This document shows positions 6,086 through 11,357 of a stretch of 11,357 bases of DNA, piece after piece. The translations under genes and the position numbers were made by a program. The stretch is taken from assembly GCA_018969935.1 (NCBI GenBank), contig JAGWXJ010000054.1, positions 1-11,357 on the forward strand. The letters are read 5' to 3'. Below the pieces are notes generated by a model. The model was not told the origin of the DNA, searched no databases, and was given only the letters and a program-made list of their open reading frames with translations. Origin of the DNA: Alphaproteobacteria bacterium. GTDB lineage: Bacteria > Pseudomonadota > Alphaproteobacteria > Micavibrionales > UBA1664. Positions within the stretch are counted from its first letter, which is position 1. Each line of letters starts with the position of its first letter.

Positions 6086-7297
6086 CTAGCGGCGAAGGAC
6101 AAGGCAGCCCCCACTCGGGTTTACGCTACGGAGCATGGCGCAACGTTTATTGGCATCAGCCTGTGACATGGGGCCAGCCTGCACCCTTACAAAACTGCCT
6201 TTGCTTGGAATCTCGACTTTGTTGTAGCTGGGTACCAGGCCTTGCAAGGCTTGCGGGTATTTCACTTTCAGCTTGTTCCATGTGGCGGCGTTATCGGCGC
6301 TTGCGGGGCCGCTGGCCAATTGGATGTAGTAGTTATTGCCACCTGCTGCGGGGCTTTGCGCAGGTTTGATGATTTGCGCGATTGGTTCTTCCGCTTTCGG
6401 GGCTGGTGTCGTTGCCGGTGTTGGTGCCGAAGCAATTTCCGATACGACGTTTTCAAGCGTTTTGGATGGCTTGCCTGGCGTATCCTGTTTTACTTCCTCT
6501 TTTACGGCTTGCTGTTTTTTATCCAGCTTTGGTTCGAGGTTTGGTACAGGCGGCTTGGAAGCAGGCATGATCAGGATTTTCTCCTGCGCTTCGAGGGCTT
6601 GGGCCGAGATATCAGTGTTAGCGGCATCAACTGGTGCCGTTGGTTCTTCCTTCGCAGCTTCTGTTGCTTCAACGGGTGTTGCGGGTTCTTCTTTTACCGC
6701 TTCTTCCTGTTCGGGCTCGGGCGCCGGTTTTGCTTGTTCCTCAACTTTGCGTTTGGCTTCTTCAGGGGCGGGCTGGATTGGTTCTTGCGGGACGACTTCC
6801 TGTTTTACTTCGTTTGCTTCCGCGCTTTCTTTTTCTTCGACGGCATCAGGGGCTATGCCCGAGAGGTATTTGCTTGCGCCTTCAGCCTCCGTATCGGTGG
6901 ATGCAGGTTCTTCGGCTTTTGTCGGCTCGTCACCAAAAAGGCTTTCTACCTTGCGTTCTGGCTGGCGGGGGATGGCAAAGCCGGTGCGGAAGCCCGCAAA
7001 TTCCGTGTTCGCTTTTTCCTCGTCCTCCTCCGGCACGGGGGCCACGTTTTTCATGGAGGGGTCTTCGGCGGTTTCTGTGCCCATGGCCTCGAAAACAGTG
7101 CTATCCGCATTCGGGATAATCTCGCCTTCAGGTTCCTCGGGCGGGATTTTTGCCGGAGTCGCATCAGCCTTGATGAGCGGCAGGCCGCCGGCGCCAACAG
7201 CTGTAGCCGTGCGGCCACCGTTGCTGCCATAGGCCCACACAAGCCCGCCTATGACCGCGAGAATGAGCGCGATGAGGGCAATATTGCGCAGACGCAT
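6086..7297 (-). CDS. SPOR-domain inner-membrane protein with long acidic linker
   Basis: The 403-residue protein has a short basic N-terminus (MRLRN), one membrane span at about 5-23, a long low-complexity linker and a C-terminal SPOR domain at about 321-403 (NNYYIQLASGPASADNAATW to the end). SPOR domains bind glycan strands stripped of stem peptides, which concentrate at the division septum. The product is therefore probably anchored in the inner membrane and reaches the peptidoglycan, like FtsN or DamX in general plan, though I would not equate it with either. The linker is rich in Glu, Pro, Ala and Lys and holds an imperfect 14-residue tandem repeat (about 198-225). After the span a block with LPLIKADATPAKIPPEEPEG and IPNADSTVFEAM resembles a conserved stretch I associate with alphaproteobacterial SPOR proteins at this locus. 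The ATG overlaps the argS stop by one base (TAATG) and has GGAGG 7 nt upstream. Confidence 0.9.
   Translation of the reverse strand: MRLRNIALIALILAVIGGLVWAYGSNGGRTATAVGAGGLPLIKADATPAKIPPEEPEGEIIPNADSTVFEAMGTETAEDPSMKNVAPVPEEDEEKANTEFAGFRTGFAIPRQPERKVESLFGDEPTKAEEPASTDTEAEGASKYLSGIAPDAVEEKESAEANEVKQEVVPQEPIQPAPEEAKRKVEEQAKPAPEPEQEEAVKEEPATPVEATEAAKEEPTAPVDAANTDISAQALEAQEKILIMPASKPPVPNLEPKLDKKQQAVKEEVKQDTPGKPSKTLENVVSEIASAPTPATTPAPKAEEPIAQIIKPAQSPAAGGNNYYIQLASGPASADNAATWNKLKVKYPQALQGLVPSYNKVEIPSKGSFVRVQAGPMSQADANKRCAMLRSVNPSGGCLVLRR
6624..6707 (-). repeat. Imperfect 42-bp tandem duplication in SPOR-protein linker
   Basis: Two adjacent 42-base units (6624-6665 and 6666-6707) match at roughly 30 positions. 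They encode related 14-residue blocks, seen as KEEPATPVEATEA and KEEPTAPVDAANT in the acidic linker. The unit is a multiple of three, so the frame is kept. It looks like an old in-frame duplication in a disordered spacer, where length variation is tolerated. The match count is by eye. Confidence 0.55.
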
Positions 7298-9036
7298 TAC
7301 GCGGCCTCCAGCTCCGTGTCGGAGCGAAGCTCATCAAGCGGCTCAACGCCTATGACGTTTAGGGCTGCGGCAATCGTAACAGCCACGCCGCGCACAAGGG
7401 CAAGGCGCGCAAGGGAGAGCTGTTTATCGTTTTCAATGAGGAAGCGGAGCGTGCCGTCATCCCTCCCCTTGTTCCAGAGGCCGTGGAAGGCTGCAGCCAT
7501 ATCCTGCGCGAAGTAGGCAATCCGATGCGGCTCGCTGGCTGTTGCGGCTTGTTCCACCACGCGGGGCCATGTGGCTATTAGTTTGATGATAGCCATTTCC
7601 TCTGGCCTTTCGAGGCGCGAAAGATCAGCCTTCGCGAGGTCGGTATCCGTTACCGCGCCAAACATTTCCTTTGCGTGTTTCATGACGGAGCAGCAACGCG
7701 CATGTGCATACTGCACATAGAAATACGGGTTGTCTTTGGATTGTTCGGTTACACGTGTGTAATCGAATTCCAGTGTTTGCCCTGCCTCACGCGTAAGCAT
7801 GATGAAGCGCATGACGCCCGAGCCCACACGGTCCATCATATCGCGCAGGGTGATGAACGTGCCTGCGCGTTTGGACATGCGGACGGGTTGGCCGTTGTCG
7901 GTCACATGCACGATGGATACCAGCGGCAAATCCAGCTCGGCCTTGCCTTGGGTGATGGCCTTCACAGCCGCCTTGGCGCGTTTGACATAGCCGCCGTGGT
8001 CGGCCCCCACAACGTTGATGAGCCTGTCGTAGCCCATTTTGTGCATGTGGAAGTAGTGCGCGATGTCGTTTGCAAAGTAGGTTGTAGAGCCATCCGACTT
8101 TTTCATCGGGCGGTCGACATCGTCACCGAAGTCGGTCGATTTGAAGAGCGTTTGCTCGCGCGGTTCCCAGTCATCGGGTGTTTTGCCCTTGGGGGGTTCG
8201 AGTACGCCCTGATAGATGAGGCCGAGGCCCGTCAGCTGGTCCATCGCCTTGGCAACGGCACCGCTGTTCAGAATTTCGGCTTCCGATACGAAGAGGTCGT
8301 GTTTCACGCCCAGTTCGCCCAAGTCGATTTTGATTTCGTTCATCAGGAACCTGATTGCGAAATCGCGGACTGTTTTGCGGTCATCCCAAGTTTTGTGGCT
8401 TTCAAGGTAGGCCTTTGCAACATCCTTGAGGTATTCGCCGGGGTAGCAGCCTGCGGGTATTTCGCCGATGTTCTCGCCTGCCGCCTCACGGATGCGGAGG
8501 ATGACGCTATCGGTCAGGACTTCGACCTGTTTGCCGGCATCGTTGATGTAATATTCCTTTTGGACGGCATAACCGGCCTTGAGCATCAGGTTGGCAACCG
8601 CATCGCCAAAAATGGCGCCGCGGGCATGGCCCACTGTTAGCGGGCCCGTGGGGTTGGCGGATACGTATTCGACGTTTACTTTTTCCGATTTGCCGATGGT
8701 GCCGTCACCAAAGTTTTTTGCACCCGCTAGCAAGGCGTGCCCAAGGACGGCCCTGAACGCTTCTGGCTTGAGGGCAAGGTTGATGAAGCCGGGGCCTGCG
8801 ATATCGGCTTTTGTGATGTTGGGGTTGGAGGCTTTTAGTTTTTCGACCAGTTCCTCGGCAACGGCACGCGGTGGCTTGCCAGCCACTTTGGAGAGGATCA
8901 TGGCAGCGTTGGTTGCCATGTCGCCGTGGGTGGCGTCGCGTGGTGGTTCTACCGTGATTTTTGCCAGAGGCGCATCGGGGTAAAGGCTGTGGACAACCTT
9001 GTGGATAGATTCACGTACTTCGTTGAATATATTCAT
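7297..9036 (-). CDS. argS: Arginyl-tRNA synthetase
   Basis: ArgS charges tRNA-Arg with arginine using ATP. The 579-residue protein is a complete class I enzyme. The N-terminal Add1 domain includes HGDMATNAAM (37-46). The catalytic core has NPTGPLTVGHARG (128-140), in which TVGH takes the place of the usual HxGH signature. The core continues with EYYINDAGKQ (161-170), VVGADHGGY (342-350) and the KMSKS-equivalent RMSKR (386-390). The C-terminal anticodon-binding (DALR) domain starts around NPYFYVQYAHAR (436-447) and ends with the ARLALVRGV helix and GVEPLDEL. Replacing the first His of HIGH by Thr is not expected to inactivate it on its own, because the second His and the KMSKS-like loop are intact. 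The ATG at 9036 is 3 nt from the dgt stop, with no clear Shine-Dalgarno, so coupling to dgt is likely. Confidence 0.97.
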   Translation of the reverse strand: MNIFNEVRESIHKVVHSLYPDAPLAKITVEPPRDATHGDMATNAAMILSKVAGKPPRAVAEELVEKLKASNPNITKADIAGPGFINLALKPEAFRAVLGHALLAGAKNFGDGTIGKSEKVNVEYVSANPTGPLTVGHARGAIFGDAVANLMLKAGYAVQKEYYINDAGKQVEVLTDSVILRIREAAGENIGEIPAGCYPGEYLKDVAKAYLESHKTWDDRKTVRDFAIRFLMNEIKIDLGELGVKHDLFVSEAEILNSGAVAKAMDQLTGLGLIYQGVLEPPKGKTPDDWEPREQTLFKSTDFGDDVDRPMKKSDGSTTYFANDIAHYFHMHKMGYDRLINVVGADHGGYVKRAKAAVKAITQGKAELDLPLVSIVHVTDNGQPVRMSKRAGTFITLRDMMDRVGSGVMRFIMLTREAGQTLEFDYTRVTEQSKDNPYFYVQYAHARCCSVMKHAKEMFGAVTDTDLAKADLSRLERPEEMAIIKLIATWPRVVEQAATASEPHRIAYFAQDMAAAFHGLWNKGRDDGTLRFLIENDKQLSLARLALVRGVAVTIAAALNVIGVEPLDELRSDTELEAA

Positions 9037-9039
9037 AAT

Positions 9040-10245
9040 TTACAGGCTTTCGTATAATCCAAAAATCTTTTCGTGTTCGACCATCGCCATGCGGTCCGTC
9101 ATGCCGGAAATGTAGTCGGCAACGGTACGGGCGCGGGTGACTTTATCCCCTACCCTTGGCAGCCTTGCCTGCCAGTCATCGGGCAGTGAAAGCGGGTCTT
9201 CCATGAAGTGGTTGAAGAGGTCGCCCAGTATGCGTTCGGCCTTCGCGCGCATGCGGCGCACTGTGTAATGGTGGTACATGCGGGGCATGAGGAATGCGCG
9301 AAGGGCTTTCACATGCTCGGTCATGGGCGCTGAAAAGCCTACGAGGCATTTGCCGCATTTGCGGACGTCCTCGACGCTTTGGGGTTTCACTGCCTTGATA
9401 CGTGCGCGGCTTTCTTCCAGTACGTCCATGACAAGGCGACCGTAGATTTCGCGGACGACGTCGTGGATGCGGCGTGCGCCTGTCAGTTCAGGCCAACGGG
9501 TTTTGCGGTCATTCAGGATGTTTTTGAATAGCGGGGATGCGGCTGCGACGTCATCGAGTGTAAACAGGCCTTCAAACAGGCCGTCCTCGATATCGTGGCT
9601 GTAATAGGCGATATCATCGGAGATGGCGGCGACCTGTGCCTCCACGCTCGGCCATGTATCGAGGCGCAAATCCCAGTCCTTCTGAACAATCGAAAGGGTG
9701 TGCGAAAGCGGCTGGCCTTTTGCTAGCGGGCCATTGTGCTTGACGATGCCTTCCAGTGTTTCCCAGCTCAGGTTCAGGCCATTCCATTCGGGGTAACGTT
9801 CTTCCAGAGTGGTGACGATACGCAAGGATTGATCGTTATGTTCGAAGCCGCCGTAATCCTTCATGCATTCGATCAGTTTATCTTCCCCCATGTGGGCGAA
9901 GGGCGGGTGGCCCAAATCGTGGGCCAATGCTACGGCCTCCGACAAATCCTCGTTCACCAGCAGGGCGCGGGCGAGTGTGCGGGCAATTTGCGCGACTTCC
10001 AGCGTGTGGGTCAGGCGGGTGCGGAAATGGTCACCCTCGTGGCTGACGAATACTTGAGTTTTGTGCTTGAGGCGGCGGAAGGCGCCCGAGTGGATGATGC
10101 GGTCACGGTCCCGCTGGAAGGCTGTGCGGATTGCGCTTTCGGCTTCCGGTTTCAGGCGGCCGCGCGACATATCGGGCCTACAGGCATAGGCCGCCAGCGG
10201 CAGGGCGCAGTAATTATAATCGTTCGATTGCTCGAGATTTTGCAT
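9040..10245 (-). CDS. dgt: dGTPase-like HD-domain phosphohydrolase
   Basis: Members of this family are deoxyguanosinetriphosphate triphosphohydrolase-like proteins that cleave dNTPs to nucleoside and triphosphate and so help set the nucleotide pool. The 401-residue product has the metal-binding HD set: His80 in FRTRLTH (74-80), His109-Asp110 in ALAHDLGHPPFAHMGE (106-121), and an Asp in SDDIAYYSHDIEDG (209-222). The preceding RDRIIHSGAFRRLKHKTQVF (48-67) is a family hallmark. Length fits the shorter dGTPase-like class common in alphaproteobacteria, so substrate range may be wider than dGTP and is not shown here. It is the first gene of the leftward operon, 3 nt before argS, and diverges from erpA. 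The ATG at 10245 has no Shine-Dalgarno; a possible -10 element ends only about 7 nt upstream, which would make the message nearly leaderless. Confidence 0.94.
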   Translation of the reverse strand: MQNLEQSNDYNYCALPLAAYACRPDMSRGRLKPEAESAIRTAFQRDRDRIIHSGAFRRLKHKTQVFVSHEGDHFRTRLTHTLEVAQIARTLARALLVNEDLSEAVALAHDLGHPPFAHMGEDKLIECMKDYGGFEHNDQSLRIVTTLEERYPEWNGLNLSWETLEGIVKHNGPLAKGQPLSHTLSIVQKDWDLRLDTWPSVEAQVAAISDDIAYYSHDIEDGLFEGLFTLDDVAAASPLFKNILNDRKTRWPELTGARRIHDVVREIYGRLVMDVLEESRARIKAVKPQSVEDVRKCGKCLVGFSAPMTEHVKALRAFLMPRMYHHYTVRRMRAKAERILGDLFNHFMEDPLSLPDDWQARLPRVGDKVTRARTVADYISGMTDRMAMVEHEKIFGLYESL

Positions 10246-10309
10246 GGCGTGTAGGATAGCGTTACGACAAGGGCTTGAAAACCTTTAAATCCATGCGCAT
10301 CTTGTTGAT
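10246..10309. promoter_or_regulatory. Divergent dgt/erpA promoter region
   Basis: These 64 bases are all that separates two divergent start codons, so both promoters must lie here or reach into the coding ends. For dgt (minus strand) TTTTCA at 10281-10276, a 17-base spacer and TATCCT at 10258-10253 form a weak pair whose start would fall next to the ATG. For erpA (plus strand) TTACGA at 10262-10267, a 17-base spacer and TTAAAT at 10285-10290 give a predicted start near 10297. The two pairs overlap, so the promoters may compete. Neither gene has a Shine-Dalgarno. That a promoter region is present follows from the layout; the exact boxes are low confidence. Confidence 0.45.
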
Positions 10310-10630
10310 ATGGACATCAAACTTACCGATTCAGCTGCCACACGTATCAAAACCCTATGTACCGAGAATAAATCGGCCATGGTGCGCCTATCTGTTGATG
10401 GCGGCGGTTGCTCGGGTTTCCAGTATATCTGGGGGTTTGCCAAGGCCGCGAACCTTGAGGATACGGTGTTCGAGCACCAAGGCGCCAAGCTGGTGATCGA
10501 TGGGGTATCCCTGCCCCTTATCGAGGGGTCGGTTATCGATTATGTCGACGCCCTATCGGGTGCCCACTTCAAAATCGAAAACCCCAAAGCCACGTCATCT
10601 TGCGGGTGCGGCACGTCCTTTTCGCTTTAG
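10310..10630 (+). CDS. erpA: A-type iron-sulfur carrier protein (ErpA/IscA family)
   Basis: The 106-residue product belongs to the A-type carriers that deliver Fe-S clusters to apo-proteins. The three ligand cysteines are present: Cys34 in DGGGCSGFQY (30-39) and Cys98 and Cys100 in SSCGCGTSF (96-104). One further Cys (17) is outside the motif. The opening (MDIKLTDSAATRIKTL) and the body (KLVIDGVSLPLIEGSVIDYV) are typical. ErpA, IscA and SufA are hard to separate by sequence. Lack of isc or suf neighbours and the position opposite dgt, a common alphaproteobacterial arrangement, favour the ErpA-like name. The only plus-strand gene in the window, it starts at ATG 10310 without a visible Shine-Dalgarno. 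Its TAG is one base from the stop of the convergent gene on the right. Confidence 0.92.
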   Translation: MDIKLTDSAATRIKTLCTENKSAMVRLSVDGGGCSGFQYIWGFAKAANLEDTVFEHQGAKLVIDGVSLPLIEGSVIDYVDALSGAHFKIENPKATSSCGCGTSFSL

Positions 10631-10631
10631 G

Positions 10632-11342
10632 CTAAATCCGCACGGGGTTTGGCACCATGGGCCCGTTGCCCCAATCGCCGAATATTGCGCCTAAATCCCA
10701 GCCCTTTAGCGGTGTCTTTTTGCCTTTCCGCGGGTGTTCGGGGAAGTAAGGGGAATAGTCACGCAAGCGTGACATGCGGTCGAGGAGGTCTATGAACTCG
10801 CCGCCCCTGCCCGTCCACTTGCTGATGAATTGCGCGCCGCGCAAGCCACGGTCTCCCATGTTGCGCTGAAAGGCATCCAGCAAGTCATCCAGATAAAAGC
10901 ATGGTGTGTATTTGGGGTCGCGGCCGTAGAGGACTTTTATGCGGTTTCCTATACGTTGCTCCTGTGCCGCCTCCGTAAAGCTAAGCTGCGCTGCCATGGC
11001 TGCGTCCAGATAGGCGTCAGGGCTCATGCCTTTATCGGCGGGGCGGAACAGGTTCCCCAGATATTCGGGGTTGTTTTCGCGCAATATGATGCGCGGCATA
11101 CGAAACATCGGGTATTTGGGTACCGACTTAAACAACGGGACGCTTGCGGGGTTAAAGACCGTTCTGCCGCCGAGGATAAAGTTGAGCATTATCTCCATCA
11201 TATCAAGGCGGGTGCGCATGCCCTGTTGCTGCACGATCAATGGGGCATTGTTCAGGTATTCGGCATCAAGAAGTTTGAAAAAGTCAGAGAGAAGAACAAT
11301 ACGATTTCCAGCATTCCGCAGATTTTGACGGGTGTGGCGCAT
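10632..11342 (-). CDS. Unrecognised soluble protein, possibly extending past the window edge
   Basis: I do not recognise this family. From the ATG at 11342-11340 the frame encodes 236 residues. It also stays open in the five codons to the window edge (WCKAK), so the true start may lie outside. The protein is basic overall, with no long hydrophobic span or signal peptide; the segment FLMNF-like region near residues 50-58 (IMLNFILGG) is too short for a confident span. It has many Met, Arg and Asn, several Arg-Gly-type turns (SKWTGRGGEF), and ends DWGNGPMVPNPVRI. No catalytic motif stands out. It converges on erpA with a single base between the stops, leaving no room for a conventional terminator between them. 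The length of the frame and ordinary residue composition support a real gene; the function is unknown. Confidence 0.72.
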   Translation of the reverse strand: MRHTRQNLRNAGNRIVLLSDFFKLLDAEYLNNAPLIVQQQGMRTRLDMMEIMLNFILGGRTVFNPASVPLFKSVPKYPMFRMPRIILRENNPEYLGNLFRPADKGMSPDAYLDAAMAAQLSFTEAAQEQRIGNRIKVLYGRDPKYTPCFYLDDLLDAFQRNMGDRGLRGAQFISKWTGRGGEFIDLLDRMSRLRDYSPYFPEHPRKGKKTPLKGWDLGAIFGDWGNGPMVPNPVRI

Positions 11343-11357
11343 CTTGGCTTTACACCA

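Larger units (their letters stand above)
1124..10245 (-). other. Probable ten-gene operon dgt-argS-SPOR-nagZ-scpA-scpB-tatA-tatB-tatC-zapE
   Basis: All ten genes share one strand. Junctions in order are 3 nt, 1-nt overlap (TAATG), 13 nt or an overlap depending on the nagZ start, 28 nt, 11-nt overlap, 28 nt, 8 nt, 47-nt overlap and 4-nt overlap (ATGA). No gap could hold both a terminator and a promoter, and no stem-loop with a T run was seen. The upstream promoter should lie at 10246-10309. Internal promoters inside coding sequence cannot be excluded. Confidence 0.75.

Noticed and set aside
6242..7516. Plus-strand open frame of 424 codons across the SPOR gene
   Set aside because: It is longer than the SPOR gene but runs antisense through both the SPOR gene and argS. 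Its Phe/Cys/Arg/Gly-rich translation is what the complement of a Glu/Pro/Ala-rich coding strand produces, while the minus strand has a membrane span, SPOR domain and good ribosome binding site.
7675..8640. Plus-strand open frame of 321 codons inside argS
   Set aside because: Antisense to a complete, well-conserved arginyl-tRNA synthetase; no start signal or domain.
10643..10680. GC-rich segment with nested short palindromes (CCATGG, GGGCCC) just after erpA, as a possible terminator
   Set aside because: The best stem found is about four pairs, there is no T run on either strand, and it lies inside the coding end of the convergent gene.
1..11357. Mobile elements, CRISPR, toxin-antitoxin, phage or tRNA genes
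   Set aside because: No terminal inverted repeats, transposase or integrase motifs, spaced repeats or cloverleaf were seen, and no gap is larger than 64 bases.

Overview
The window looks like chromosomal DNA from an alphaproteobacterium of moderate G+C (mid-50s percent by eye). The main reason is gene order. A divergent pair, an A-type Fe-S carrier (erpA-like) and a dGTPase (dgt), is followed by argS, a SPOR-domain membrane protein, nagZ, scpA, scpB, tatA, tatB and tatC, which is a familiar alphaproteobacterial cluster. The genus cannot be told from the sequence alone.

Layout, left to right. Positions 1-1069 hold two unrecognised genes on the minus strand, each encoding a protein with a single membrane span. 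The second is cut by the left edge, and the pair share an ATGA overlap. A good sigma70-like promoter lies at 1095-1123 in front of them. Positions 1124-10245 are one dense minus-strand block of ten genes. In transcription order they are dgt, argS, the SPOR protein, nagZ, scpA, scpB, tatA, tatB, tatC and a ZapE/AFG1-type ATPase. Gaps are 28 nt or less and several genes overlap, so a single operon is likely. tatA (58 codons) is short but clear. Positions 10246-10309 are the only shared upstream region in the window, between dgt (leftward) and erpA (rightward). Positions 10310-10630 are erpA on the plus strand. Positions 10632-11342 or beyond hold an unrecognised gene on the minus strand that converges on erpA with one base between the stop codons.

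The operon groups housekeeping functions around envelope and chromosome maintenance: nucleotide pool (Dgt), arginyl-tRNA (ArgS), peptidoglycan binding and muropeptide recycling (SPOR protein, NagZ), chromosome segregation (ScpA/ScpB), folded-protein export (TatABC) and a division- or stress-linked AAA+ ATPase (ZapE). No tRNA, rRNA, insertion sequence, CRISPR array, phage gene or convincing terminator was seen, and no gene-free stretch exceeds 64 bases.

I found no clear undescribed system. The points most worth a second look are the two unrecognised membrane proteins with their own promoter, the ZapE gene translationally linked to tatC, the 47-nt tatB/tatC overlap, the TVGH form of the ArgS signature, and the dgt/erpA pair that may have very short or absent leaders.
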